DNA of 64,000 nt. Source: Hahellaceae bacterium. GTDB taxonomy: Bacteria > Pseudomonadota > Gammaproteobacteria > Pseudomonadales > Oleiphilaceae. This document shows positions 17,543 through 26,596 of this stretch, in pieces. The translations under genes and the position numbers were made by a program. Under the pieces are notes generated by a model, which saw only the letters and a list, made by a program, of their open reading frames with translations, ran no database searches and was not told the DNA's origin. Numbering within the stretch: position 1 is the first letter of the stretch; the number at the start of each line of letters is the position of its first letter. Where the stretch lies: the NCBI GenBank assembly GCA_024234505.1, contig JACKOD010000001.1, positions 496,001 through 560,000 of the forward strand, written 5' to 3'.

Positions 17543-19714
17543 ATGGCACGCAATAGAGCGGTAGATGATTGGCCGGGTAATAAGCCAGGATGGTGTGTTA
17601 AGAGTATTTACCGTATATTGCCGGGATATATCGAGGCATCCTTTAATCAGAATTCACTTGAATTGAGCGGTCCTAGAGGCTCCTTATCGGTTGATATCTC
17701 ACTGCTAAAAACCTCTGTTGTCAGTTTACGTGGTTGGCGATGGAGTTGTCTGGTTTTAACTCAACTCGATGGAAACTCTCTTCGGCTGGCGGGGGTGTCT
17801 AACGATAACGCCTCCACTTTAGCCAAATATTTAAGTCAAACTATCGCTGATTTGTTGTTATTTCAATATCAGCAATTAGGTAGATCTGCGCGTGATGCAC
17901 TAAAAGCACTAGATGCGCTTGCAGTTTGTACACGATATCTTCGTCGGGCTGATTGGGAAAGATGGTTTAGCTTATATCAGCATCTATCTCCGTTTTTTAC
18001 GCGTTTTGATAGGCATTACTTTTTCGGTAAATGTTCTTGGTACGAACCTAGATTTTATGTGTTGGAGCGTATTTTTGCTGAAGGAAAAGCATTTTGTCGC
18101 AAGCATAATGATGCTTTTGTTGCAGAGGAGATGGCACGTTATAGCGTTCTTTTTGATAGCATAGAGTCTCGTCCTCTTACGCCATCGCAGCGACAAGCTT
18201 GTGTTCAAGATGAGGTGGCTAATCTGATTCTGGCGGGAGCGGGAACAGGAAAGACCAGTGTAATGGTTGCTAAGGCTGGATATCTGTTGGCGTCAGGGCT
18301 GGCTCAAGCAGATGAAATACTGTTGTTGGCTTTTGGAAAGGATGCGGCGCAGGAATTGTCTGAACGCATCCAAAAAAATTTAAAAGATGGGACAGTTGTT
18401 GTCAAAACCTTTCATGGGTTAGGGCGGGATATAGTAACGGCGGTGGATGGTAAGAAAATAAAGGTTTCTAAGCTGGCCACTAACGAGGAGTCAAAGGTCG
18501 CGTTCGTGACAAAGGCCTTGCGAGAGCTGGTGGCCGAAGATGCCAATAGAAAGCTACTACTTGAGTGCCTGATACTTTTAACGTTGGCACCCGAATGCGC
18601 TTCTTCTGAGTTGAGTAAAGCATTGAAATCTTCGGATGAGAAAGCACTCATTACTACGAAAAATATGCAGCCGATTACAACAATATTTGCAAATTTGCTC
18701 CCACACTATAAGGCGTCTGGTATATCTCAAAAAGCCTTTAGTGAAAGGCTTATCCAATTTGAGAGCCACGAACTGAACAAGCGTTTATTCAAACTCTTTT
18801 TGCCCGTTTACAAAGCGTACAACGAGCAATTAAAAGTTTCCGGTGAAATTGATTTTACTGACATGATTCAGCAAGCAACGCAATATTTAACAAGAGGGCG
18901 TTATAAATCGCGATTCAGATATATTTTGGTGGATGAATTTCAGGATATTTCAGTTGATCGGGTTTCTTTGATACAGGCGTTGCTCAAGCAGGTCAGGGGG
19001 GCGAGCTTGTTTGCAGTGGGTGATGACTGGCAAGCGATTTACCGTTTTGCGGGAAGTGATGTGGCGGTAACGCGCCGTTTCGAATCTTATTTTGGTGAGA
19101 GTACGCAGAGTGTACTGGATACCACCTTTCGGTTTAACAATCAGATTGCGATCGTGGCGGCACGGTTTGTTCAACGTAATCCGCAGCAGATTAAAAAGGA
19201 AATTACCTCTTCCGATTACGTTGAGGCCAATGCAGTATATATTGTACCCACAGCAGATGAAGTGGAAGCACTGAATGCGACCTTGACGAGAATCTCAAAA
19301 ATCAAGCCAAAAATACCCAAGCGGTTGCTGATTCTGGCGCGCTATTCCCATCTGTTAGAGGCGGTCAGGGAAGTACCGGCCTATGACAATCTTTTAATTG
19401 AAACGATGACCATTCATGCCTCAAAAGGGCGAGAGGCTGATTTTGTGATTGTACTGGGTCTGACCGCTGATAAATTAGGCTTTCCGGCGCGCCAGTCAGA
19501 TAGCGCGCTGATTCGAGTGGTACTTCCGGAGGAAGAGATCTTTCCTTTTGCAGAGGAGCGGCGGTTGTTCTATGTGGCGTTGACTCGTGCGAAGCAACAG
19601 ATTTATCTGCTGTCAAATATAAAAGCACCTTCCGTTTTCGTTGATGAGGTCGCTGCCTATGAGAATGTTTCAGTACTAAAATTACCCAGACAAAAGAAGA
19701 AATCCGAATCTTGA
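17543..19714 (+). CDS. helD: UvrD/Rep-family DNA helicase IV (HelD-like)
   Basis: A 723-aa superfamily 1 helicase. About 220 N-terminal residues precede the motor, as in E. coli HelD. The Q-like LTPSQRQA motif precedes Walker A AGAGTGKTS at about 232-240; Walker B is ILVDEFQDIS; VGDDWQAIYRFAGSD is motif III; TIHASKGREAD and RRLFYVALTRAKQ are motifs V and VI. The role in this genus is not known; in E. coli it assists recombination. Confidence 0.9.
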   Translation: MARNRAVDDWPGNKPGWCVKSIYRILPGYIEASFNQNSLELSGPRGSLSVDISLLKTSVVSLRGWRWSCLVLTQLDGNSLRLAGVSNDNASTLAKYLSQTIADLLLFQYQQLGRSARDALKALDALAVCTRYLRRADWERWFSLYQHLSPFFTRFDRHYFFGKCSWYEPRFYVLERIFAEGKAFCRKHNDAFVAEEMARYSVLFDSIESRPLTPSQRQACVQDEVANLILAGAGTGKTSVMVAKAGYLLASGLAQADEILLLAFGKDAAQELSERIQKNLKDGTVVVKTFHGLGRDIVTAVDGKKIKVSKLATNEESKVAFVTKALRELVAEDANRKLLLECLILLTLAPECASSELSKALKSSDEKALITTKNMQPITTIFANLLPHYKASGISQKAFSERLIQFESHELNKRLFKLFLPVYKAYNEQLKVSGEIDFTDMIQQATQYLTRGRYKSRFRYILVDEFQDISVDRVSLIQALLKQVRGASLFAVGDDWQAIYRFAGSDVAVTRRFESYFGESTQSVLDTTFRFNNQIAIVAARFVQRNPQQIKKEITSSDYVEANAVYIVPTADEVEALNATLTRISKIKPKIPKRLLILARYSHLLEAVREVPAYDNLLIETMTIHASKGREADFVIVLGLTADKLGFPARQSDSALIRVVLPEEEIFPFAEERRLFYVALTRAKQQIYLLSNIKAPSVFVDEVAAYENVSVLKLPRQKKKSES

Positions 19715-19775
19715 CATGTGACACCATGCGAGATTGCATGCGATTTGCTTGATGGCGCTTTTGATTTCACGATAA

Positions 19776-20165
19776 TCACCACTGTGCAGAGAAGTAGAAA
19801 ATAGCCCCTAATGACAGCGACCAAAACGCAATGAAAATCATAACTGCGGTCAGAATAATTTTTTTTGTACGTGGAAGGACGTGGGCGCTACGCTCTTCAT
19901 ATTCCTCCCACAAACCTGGTGGCAAGCATTTTAGAAATAGCCAGAACATCATTGGAATGACGAGGAGGTCATCCAGAATACCAAGGACAGGAATGATGTC
20001 GGTAATTAAATCTAATGGGCTGAGCAAGTAAACGGCCATTACAAGAGAAAGCAATTTTGCCTTTAAGGGCGTGCGTGAGTCCTTTAGTACGAGAAAAATG
20101 CGAAAAATTGTGCCGGGTGTTTTTGCTGGTGCTCGCCTAAGTGATGATGCCCAATTTAGATTCAT
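19776..20165 (-). CDS. DUF1232 (YkvA-like) membrane protein
   Basis: 129 aa. The DUF1232 core is clear: LLSLVMAVYLLSPLDLITDIIPVLGILDDLLVIP, split here as YLLSPLDLITDIIP and GILDDLLVIP. A further C-terminal hydrophobic helix is near residues 104-126. The family's function is unknown. It is convergent with the helicase gene. Confidence 0.85.
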   Translation of the reverse strand: MNLNWASSLRRAPAKTPGTIFRIFLVLKDSRTPLKAKLLSLVMAVYLLSPLDLITDIIPVLGILDDLLVIPMMFWLFLKCLPPGLWEEYEERSAHVLPRTKKIILTAVMIFIAFWSLSLGAIFYFSAQW

Positions 20166-20328
20166 TCCCTGTTACTCACGATATTCTAGCTAGGTTAACT
20201 TATTGAGCCATCATATTTATTCTCTGCATCGTATACCAGCAGCCATTGCTAGGTTTGAAAGAGTTGTACATAATGCTGGGTACATATCTTTGTTTTTCTG
20301 CAATTTAGAGTGAAGGAAAGTGCTTGCA

Positions 20329-20742
20329 ATGAAGTATCTGAAGAACTTCCCCAGACATTTAACGCAGCTAATGCAAGATAAAGGGTTGAGTGACGAAGAG
20401 GTCGCTGCGCTTTGCTCTGTTGATGTTTCAGTTGTGCAGGCGTGGCTTATGCGGGAAGGTAAGCGCTGCTATCCAGTCATTGATAACTTGATTGACCTGT
20501 GTCTTAAAACAGGCTCCGAATTGGACTTGTTGCTGGATCTGGAGAGAGAACACGACGACCAAAAGCAGTTGCGTTTGCCCGGCCTTACATTCCTTGAAGA
20601 AAATGACCTTGGTGTGTCATTGGAGCTATTGCATAAAGAAATTGATAAAGTGATGCCTACTGAAGAGGAGCTCGAGCTGCTCAAGCGTTTTCGCCGAAGT
20701 GATCCCGAAAACAGAAAACTCATTATTCAGTTAATGAATTAA
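20329..20742 (+). CDS. Small protein with Cro/CI-like helix-turn-helix
   Basis: 137 aa from ATG 20329, which has GAAGGAAAG 8 bp upstream (an in-frame GTG lies at 20320). Residues 10-60 (LTQLMQDKGLSDEEVAALCSV, shown as two helices around GLSDEEVAAL) fit a lambda-repressor-like HTH. The C-terminus is acidic and helical (PTEEELELLKRFRR). It could be a transcription regulator; its target is unknown. Confidence 0.65.
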   Translation: MKYLKNFPRHLTQLMQDKGLSDEEVAALCSVDVSVVQAWLMREGKRCYPVIDNLIDLCLKTGSELDLLLDLEREHDDQKQLRLPGLTFLEENDLGVSLELLHKEIDKVMPTEEELELLKRFRRSDPENRKLIIQLMN

Positions 20743-20805
20743 TGAGACTTGCTCCCCTCAAATCAAAGTGCTCCTCTCGATAAATAGTCTGGTGCAGGTG
20801 CGCAA

Positions 20806-21075
20806 TTAGTCCAAGCCAAAGCTTGCATGCTCTGCGTCATCGCTTTCCATTTTATCCCAGTTTTCTAACGCTTTGATCAGGCGAGCGTGTTCGATAGTTG
20901 AGTTACCAGAACGTAGGTAGTGGTGTATTGCACTAATGACATTTTCCGCTTTGGTTAAGCGGTAATGATGATTAAGCAAAGCTTTACCTACGAAGTCGGT
21001 ATCTTCTCCTTTCTCTCTTAACTTGATTGCTTTTCGTATTGCTAGTTCCAGTTCTTCCTTTGTTGGTCTGCCCAT
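20806..21075 (-). CDS. Conserved hypothetical protein
   Basis: 89 aa, beginning MGRPTKEELELAIRKAIKLR. It is helical, charged, with no signal or membrane segment. The GRPTKEE start recalls small cytosolic proteins of gammaproteobacteria, but I cannot assign a family. It is convergent with the HTH gene and lies 46 bp past the exported-protein gene on the same strand. Confidence 0.6.
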   Translation of the reverse strand: MGRPTKEELELAIRKAIKLREKGEDTDFVGKALLNHHYRLTKAENVISAIHHYLRSGNSTIEHARLIKALENWDKMESDDAEHASFGLD

Positions 21076-21121
21076 AGCGTTTTATTCCTGAAGGCGGGTT
21101 TTTACATAGTCACTTTAATGG

Positions 21122-21655
21122 TCAGGGGCGACCGATATGGTGCATAAACCTTTCTGCTGCTGTGCCCGATCTGACTCGATCATGTTCAATTGCTGTTAGC
21201 GTCAACATCGAATACTCACCAATGTAAGCATTGGTTTTAAGTAAAACGCTTTCACTTTCCATAAATAACTGTGCTGTCATTTTTGCGTGATTCTTTCCTA
21301 TTTCCAGGTTCAGTACGACTAGATTCGGCCCTCCAAATTTTAGAATTTGCTCATAAAGAAACGAATTCAGTCGGCGAGCATTGGCTTCTGTTGTGTTGCT
21401 TTCTGTCAGGGGAATGCTCTCATTGACGGGGCGACAATCGGCTCTCATGAAGGCATCAGGTAGTTGAAGTTGTGCGGACCATATCGTTGGGTTTTCCACT
21501 AAGGTGCCAATTCTTTGAGGAAACTGAGGAAACAATACTCGGTACTCGCAGGCTGGGGGAGCGAACAAAAAGCTTCGGCTATATGCCATGGTTTCCGGAA
21601 GCTCTGCACCAGCGAGTGCGAGGGCGGGCACAAGGCCCTGAAGGAAATACCACAT
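21122..21655 (-). CDS. Exported protein of unknown function
   Basis: 177 aa with an N-terminal hydrophobic stretch (FLQGLVPALALAGA) consistent with a signal peptide. The mature part contains two cysteines (PPACEYR, ADCRP), which could form a disulfide in the periplasm. I recognise no domain. It may share a transcript with the 89-aa gene downstream. Confidence 0.6.
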   Translation of the reverse strand: MWYFLQGLVPALALAGAELPETMAYSRSFLFAPPACEYRVLFPQFPQRIGTLVENPTIWSAQLQLPDAFMRADCRPVNESIPLTESNTTEANARRLNSFLYEQILKFGGPNLVVLNLEIGKNHAKMTAQLFMESESVLLKTNAYIGEYSMLTLTAIEHDRVRSGTAAERFMHHIGRP

Positions 21656-21786
21656 GATCTCTACCTCTGAGCAATTAATACAGAGCGATCCTATGGTTTA
21701 AGCTTAGTACATCTGAAGAACGCGTACAGCATCGGAGAAAAAATTTGGTGTGGCTGCTGTAGTGATTTTGAGGTGAGGATGGGGGC

Positions 21787-21819
21787 AAAAAGTGCAGCCA
21801 ATAATACTCTGCACTTTTT
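21787..21819. terminator. Bidirectional terminator after nrdJb
   Basis: AAAAAGTGCAG pairs perfectly with CTGCACTTTTT over an 11-nt loop, with T runs on each strand. It ends the minus-strand nrdJab transcript. Confidence 0.88.
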
Positions 21820-21844
21820 GTTGGTTTGAATCAGTGATTACAGA

Positions 21845-22531
21845 TTAACCACATTTGCTGTCGCCGCAGCTAAGACAGGTTTTACAACCATCCATAATAA
21901 TTACGGCTTTCGTGTTGCATTTTTTGCAAAGTGTTGCCCCCGGTGGATAGGAGGCATCACCTGATGGGCTATCATTTGCGCTGTTCGCATGACGAGCCTC
22001 ATACTCCGCTTTTTTTTCGGCGAGAATGCGTTTAGTGATTTCGCTAAACTCCTCGCTTTCAATCAAGCCAATTGCTTTCATGTGCTTTTCAATGATGCTG
22101 GCGATTTCAGCCACCAGAGAGGGCATGTAAACCCCTCCTTTTTTGTAATAGCCGCCGTTTGGATCATGAACAGACGAAAGCTCTTCAACGAGAAAGGTTA
22201 CATCACCACCTTTTCTGAATACGGCGGAAATTACGCGTGTGAGCGCAATAACCCACTGAAAATGTTCCATCGATTTCGAATTGATAAAAATTTCATACGG
22301 ACGACGTGATTCGTGATCCGTATCTTCATTCAGAATGATGTCATTAATGGTAATGTAGAGTGCATGCTCAGAGACTGGCGGTCTAATCTTATAGGTGGTT
22401 CCCAGCAAGAAGTCCGGGCGCTCTATACTCTCATTCATTTCAACCGGCAGAATCGCCGCTGGTGCTTCGGGGGTATCAGTGTTCTTCTTTACCTGATATC
22501 CGACGATTTTTTTGTCAATTTTAACTGTCAT
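21845..22531 (-). CDS. nrdJb: NrdJb, small component of split class II ribonucleotide reductase (TSCPD domain)
   Basis: 228 aa. The middle (HFQWVIALTRVISAVFRKGGD to GSVxxHPNGGY-like HDPNGGYYKKG) is the TSCPD-type domain normally fused to the end of NrdJ. The C-terminus is cysteine-rich (LCKKCNTKAV and CKTCLSCGDSKCG), which fits a redox/zinc tail that recharges the active site. Split NrdJa/NrdJb pairs are established in Pseudomonas aeruginosa. It lies 53 bp downstream of nrdJa. Confidence 0.9.
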   Translation of the reverse strand: MTVKIDKKIVGYQVKKNTDTPEAPAAILPVEMNESIERPDFLLGTTYKIRPPVSEHALYITINDIILNEDTDHESRRPYEIFINSKSMEHFQWVIALTRVISAVFRKGGDVTFLVEELSSVHDPNGGYYKKGGVYMPSLVAEIASIIEKHMKAIGLIESEEFSEITKRILAEKKAEYEARHANSANDSPSGDASYPPGATLCKKCNTKAVIIMDGCKTCLSCGDSKCG

Positions 22532-22584
22532 TGTTTTAACCCTTTCAAGCTATACCGGAGGTGCGCTTAATACTTTTCGCAGGT

Positions 22585-24723
22585 TTAATACTTACCGTAG
22601 GTGCCTTCTTTTAACGCATCAAATAGATTGGCCGCCGTATGCTTTTCGCCGTCGTATTCTATTTCTTCATTGCCTTTTACTGTAACTTTGCTGCCATCAT
22701 CCAGCGTAAACTCATACAGTGTGTTTTCCAGATCTTTTTCCTTTACGAGTACGCCCTGAAATGCTTCAGGATTAAAGCGGAATGTAGTGCATCCTTTTAA
22801 CCCCTTTTCGTAAGCATACATGTAGATGTCTTTGAATTCACCATAGGGGAAATCCGTAGGCACGTTCGCTGTTTTGGATATCGACGAATCTACCCAAAGT
22901 TGTGCTGCTGCCTGAATGTCTACGTGCTGCTTTGGCGTAACCTCGTCTGCGCTGGTGAAGTACTCGGGAAGCTGTTCATCTTCAAGGGTGCTGAAGGGCA
23001 TCGCCTTGGCGTTTACAAGGTGGCGATATGCAAGCAGCTCGAAGGAGAATACATCTACCTTTTCCTTGGTTTTCTTTCCTTCTCGAATAATATTGCGCGA
23101 ATAGTGATGTGCAAAACTCGGTTCAATACCATTGCTGGCGTTGTTTGCCAGAGACAGTGAAATAGTACCTGTTGGCGCAATAGATGAGTGATGAGTAAAG
23201 CGAGCGCCTTTTTCGGCCAGTTTTTCAATCAGCTCCGGTTCATATTGTGCGATACGTTGCATGTAGCGACTGTACTTCGCATGGAGAATCTTTCCGGGAA
23301 CCTGGTCGCCGATTTTAAAACCATCAGCAATCATTTCGGGGCGTTTGGAAAGCATTTCACCAGAAACGGTGAACATTTCAGACATGATGGGCGCGGCGCC
23401 TTTTTCTTCTGTCAGCTTGAGCGCCTGGCGCCAGCCTTCCAATGCCATTTCACGACAGACAACTTCAGAAAACTCGACCGACTTTTCAGATCCATAAGCC
23501 ATTCTAAGCATGGCGAGCGTGGATCCCAATCCTAAAATACCCATTCCATGACGACGTTTGCTGGTAATTTCCTTTTGCTGACCCTCAAGCGGTAATCCGT
23601 TAACTTCAACCACGTTGTCCAGCATGCGAGTAAAGATCGCTACCACTTTGCGGTATTTATCGAAATCAAAGTAGGCTTTATCCGTAAATGGATTTTCTAC
23701 AAATTTGGTCAGGTTTACCGACCCGAGAAGGCAGCTGCCGTAGGGAGGCAAAGGCTGCTCTCCGCAGGGATTGGTTGCGCGAATATTTTCACAGAACCAG
23801 TTATTGTTCATCTCGTTTACTTTGTCGATAAGAATAAAGCCGGGTTCAGCAAAGTCGTACGTCGACGTCATGATGCTGTCCCAAATGAAGCGCGCCTTTA
23901 CGGTACGGTAAATCCGGCAAGCAACCAGCCCTTTGTCGTTGGCAACGTAGCCTTGTTTCACCGGAAATTCGCGATAAACGTATTTGGACTTGTCAGATAG
24001 ATCCGCCTGATCTGCTTCGACTTCTTTTGCGGTGACAGGGAACGATAGCTGCCAGTCTGCGTCATTTTGAACCGCTCTAATAAAATCTTCTGTGACCAGC
24101 AGGGATAAATTGAATTGGCGTAAGCGACCATCTTCGCGTTTTGCTCTGATGAAATCGAGAACATCGGGATGGTGTACATCGAAAGTTGCCATCTGCGCGC
24201 CACGACGACCACCGGCGGAGGAAACCGTAAAGCACATCCGGTCAAAAATATCCATGAAAGAGAGCGGGCCGGAAGTGGTTGCACCTGCGCCTGCAACGTA
24301 GGCTCCTTTGGGGCGCAAGGTCGAAAATTCGTACCCGATACCGCAGCCGGCTTTTAACGTGAGGCCTGCTTCATGGTTTTTACCCAGGATGTCGTCCATC
24401 GAATCCAGAACGGTGCCGGAGACGGTGCAGTTAATTGTTGATGTTGCCGGCTTGTGATCTCCCGCGCCCGCGTTAGACATGATTCGGCCGGCCGGGATGG
24501 CGCCATGTTCGAGTGCCCAGAGGAAATCTTTATAGACAGCATCTCTTTTTTTGGGTGATTCCACTTCCGAAAGCGCTTTGGCTACACGCACATAAGTTTC
24601 GCGGATGTTAGCGTCAACAGGATCGCCGTTTTTCATTTTTAGTTGGTATTTAGTATTCCAGATATCCAGGGATGCGTCCTGCATAGGAATTGACGTGGAA
24701 ATGGGCTCGGCTTTTGCGTTCAT
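22585..24723 (-). CDS. nrdJa: NrdJa, catalytic component of B12-dependent class II ribonucleotide reductase
   Basis: Adenosylcobalamin-dependent reduction of ribonucleotides, independent of oxygen. 712 aa with the N-terminal redox cysteine in STINCTVSG, GCGIGYEFS, and the radical-site cysteine region NPCGEQPLPPYGSC. The family C-terminal TSCPD part is absent and encoded by nrdJb. The ATG has GAGG 8 bp upstream. NrdR-box-like sites lie in the upstream gap, as expected for an RNR operon. Confidence 0.95.
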   Translation of the reverse strand: MNAKAEPISTSIPMQDASLDIWNTKYQLKMKNGDPVDANIRETYVRVAKALSEVESPKKRDAVYKDFLWALEHGAIPAGRIMSNAGAGDHKPATSTINCTVSGTVLDSMDDILGKNHEAGLTLKAGCGIGYEFSTLRPKGAYVAGAGATTSGPLSFMDIFDRMCFTVSSAGGRRGAQMATFDVHHPDVLDFIRAKREDGRLRQFNLSLLVTEDFIRAVQNDADWQLSFPVTAKEVEADQADLSDKSKYVYREFPVKQGYVANDKGLVACRIYRTVKARFIWDSIMTSTYDFAEPGFILIDKVNEMNNNWFCENIRATNPCGEQPLPPYGSCLLGSVNLTKFVENPFTDKAYFDFDKYRKVVAIFTRMLDNVVEVNGLPLEGQQKEITSKRRHGMGILGLGSTLAMLRMAYGSEKSVEFSEVVCREMALEGWRQALKLTEEKGAAPIMSEMFTVSGEMLSKRPEMIADGFKIGDQVPGKILHAKYSRYMQRIAQYEPELIEKLAEKGARFTHHSSIAPTGTISLSLANNASNGIEPSFAHHYSRNIIREGKKTKEKVDVFSFELLAYRHLVNAKAMPFSTLEDEQLPEYFTSADEVTPKQHVDIQAAAQLWVDSSISKTANVPTDFPYGEFKDIYMYAYEKGLKGCTTFRFNPEAFQGVLVKEKDLENTLYEFTLDDGSKVTVKGNEEIEYDGEKHTAANLFDALKEGTYGKY

Positions 24724-24964
24724 TTTAATCCTCTGGGGGTTGAATTCTTTTTTTGCTTCCTGCCGGATGGGGAACGGCTGTTACCACCATATGTAGTGTA
24801 TGCAAGGCGCGCTATCTGATCGTGGGCAATTCGTAAAACCTGGGAAGAGTTCGATCACTCAAGGTGACGTTTAGGGTGCGGGCATCGGCGCCAGCCCCAT
24901 GAAAATAACGTTCCCATTAAAGCAATCCGTGCTTCCGCCTAATATCTGCTTTTATAGGCGAAAA

Positions 24965-25010
24965 ACTATATATCCTGTGTGTGGTGCAGGAGTATAACAC
25001 TATATTGTGG
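24965..25010 (-). promoter_or_regulatory. Tandem NrdR boxes upstream of nrdJa
   Basis: ACTATATATCCTGT (24965-24978) and ACACTATATTGTGG (24997-25010) resemble the NrdR consensus (acaCwATATATwGtgt). They are offset by 32 bp, about three helical turns, the usual arrangement for the NrdR repressor. Position is 240-290 bp upstream of nrdJa. Confidence 0.65.
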
Positions 25011-25159
25011 TTTGTGAAGATTGACATTAAATCGATTTTTTGCAGCAGCATCACTTTTGGATTGAAGTCTGGGTGAAACTCATGAGCAGATCAAATGGTT
25101 ACAGGGGGTGGCGAGGATATGTATCGTTTAGTTATAAAAAACTGACTACTGAGGAAGCT

Positions 25160-25171
25160 ACTATATATAGT
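25160..25171. promoter_or_regulatory. Palindrome ACTATATATAGT, possible third NrdR box
   Basis: A perfect 12-bp palindrome that also fits the NrdR core. It is about 440 bp from nrdJa and 270 bp from the hydrolase gene, so the target is uncertain. Confidence 0.35.
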
Positions 25172-25442
25172 GTTTGATATCTTAGGGTTGAGTTGAGTGG
25201 CCAGACTACAAGTGCCTTTTGTAAGGTGCATTGGCCAGAATTAATAAATCAATAGTCTGATGTTACATACTGTCACTTTATATAAAAAGTGTGTAAAAGT
25301 GCACAGGGTGTTCATAATTATTTGAAACTTTTTTACGCTCAAGTTACAAAGTAGAAATGCAAATCTGTACGTTAGTCCAATACTAATTTGGGTTGCATTT
25401 AGAAGGTTAACTTTGCAAATAACAAATATAAAAAGGCGTAAT

Positions 25443-26465
25443 ATGAAAACCAAACTGATTGCTTTGTCTTTAACAGCCGGAACCTTGTTTGCGTCGACTC
25501 AAGCCCATGCCTGGAGTCAGGAAACGCACAAAAAAATTGTTCTGGATGCTGTCCGGTATATGGAAGCTAATCCTGCAACGACACAATATTCTAAACTCAA
25601 GCAAGTCGCCAATACGGCGGGAATCAGCATGGCAAAACTCGCCGATATTCTCGGTCAAGGTGCTTACGATGTAGATGATTTTGAAGATACCTACATTTGT
25701 GGTGCTGTGTCGGGAGATTGTCAGCTTGCCCCGGTTTGGGGAGCGGGTGCCTCCATCGTTAAATACACCTCTTACTGGCACTTCCAGAATCATACGCAAG
25801 GGCCTGACGCTCACGGTAATGATTTTGGCGGCTACAATTACGATAAGCTTACAGTGTGGGGCGATATTGATAACATGGCCGCCACCTGGTTATATGGTGA
25901 CCACCTGGATGATGGGAAAGGGGGAATGAAAGGCTGGTTTTGGAGTGACAACTCAAAATATAACAGCTATGACATTACCGAAAAGAACTATCGGTTAGGC
26001 GGCTATTCGACCAAGTCGATGTACGCAGATTTCGAAAAAATGCCTTTTCAGCCCATCGATAACCTGGGGCAATACTGGTACAGCCAGTTTTTAGCGCGCC
26101 CGACGGCACAGACGTTAGGGTTTGTATTGCACACTACTGACTTGCTACAGCCTCATCACACCTGGACAACGTCCGACCTCAATCATTCGGGTTGGGAAAG
26201 TTGGGTGCGCGATTACTACGACAGTGAATCATTGAACGATCTAAATCTCGTTGCTGAGGCGATGAACGACTTTACCCCCTTGCCCGCTGATGTCACCGAC
26301 ATACGTCCCTTGTTAACCGAAGGCGGTTCCTATTCTTACGCCATCGGGGGAATGGTTCTGAGCAGTCAGGATCATAATGATCGGGTGCAGGTGGCAAAAG
26401 AAACCATTCCACACGCGATTGCAATGGTCGTACATATCCTTAACCACGCAGCAAATCGCTTCTGA
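25443..26465 (+). CDS. Secreted zinc-dependent phospholipase C / P1-nuclease-type hydrolase
   Basis: 340 aa from ATG 25443. The signal peptide ends AHA and cleavage leaves Trp as residue 1 (WSQETHKKI), the zinc-ligand N-terminal Trp typical of the PLC/P1 nuclease fold. Further candidate ligands are in SYWHFQNH, LHTTDLLQPHH and VVHILNHAANRF. The substrate (phospholipid or nucleic acid) cannot be decided. A PpiC-type isomerase and an anchored protein follow on the same strand, which might help it fold. Confidence 0.8.
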   Translation: MKTKLIALSLTAGTLFASTQAHAWSQETHKKIVLDAVRYMEANPATTQYSKLKQVANTAGISMAKLADILGQGAYDVDDFEDTYICGAVSGDCQLAPVWGAGASIVKYTSYWHFQNHTQGPDAHGNDFGGYNYDKLTVWGDIDNMAATWLYGDHLDDGKGGMKGWFWSDNSKYNSYDITEKNYRLGGYSTKSMYADFEKMPFQPIDNLGQYWYSQFLARPTAQTLGFVLHTTDLLQPHHTWTTSDLNHSGWESWVRDYYDSESLNDLNLVAEAMNDFTPLPADVTDIRPLLTEGGSYSYAIGGMVLSSQDHNDRVQVAKETIPHAIAMVVHILNHAANRF

Positions 26466-26596
26466 GTGATTGAAGGTGATTCCAGTCTGGCTTGATCTGA
26501 CTGGCGTCACCCGCTTTCGGAGCTTTACATTTTTTGCCGGATTCATGTTTTAACCAGCAAGAAGCCAAGATTGTGTGCGATAACGCAAGGTGTCCT

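Larger units (their letters stand above)
24724..25442. other. Long divergent regulatory region, nrdJa / secreted hydrolase
   Basis: 719 bp, AT-rich towards the right. It holds the NrdR-box-like sites listed separately. I looked for a cobalamin riboswitch before the B12-dependent nrdJa and saw no B12 box. I see no convincing coding sequence. Confidence 0.6.

Noticed and set aside
24724..25020. Cobalamin riboswitch before nrdJa
   Set aside because: No B12 box or typical core was seen by eye; only NrdR-type sites.
25261..25276. TGTTACATACTGTCAC as a Pho box for the phospholipase-like gene
   Set aside because: Half-sites are 10 bp apart instead of 11 and only one matches CTGTCA.
25241..25453. 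70-aa minus-strand hydrophobic frame
   Set aside because: AT-rich region upstream of the hydrolase; composition explains the hydrophobic residues.
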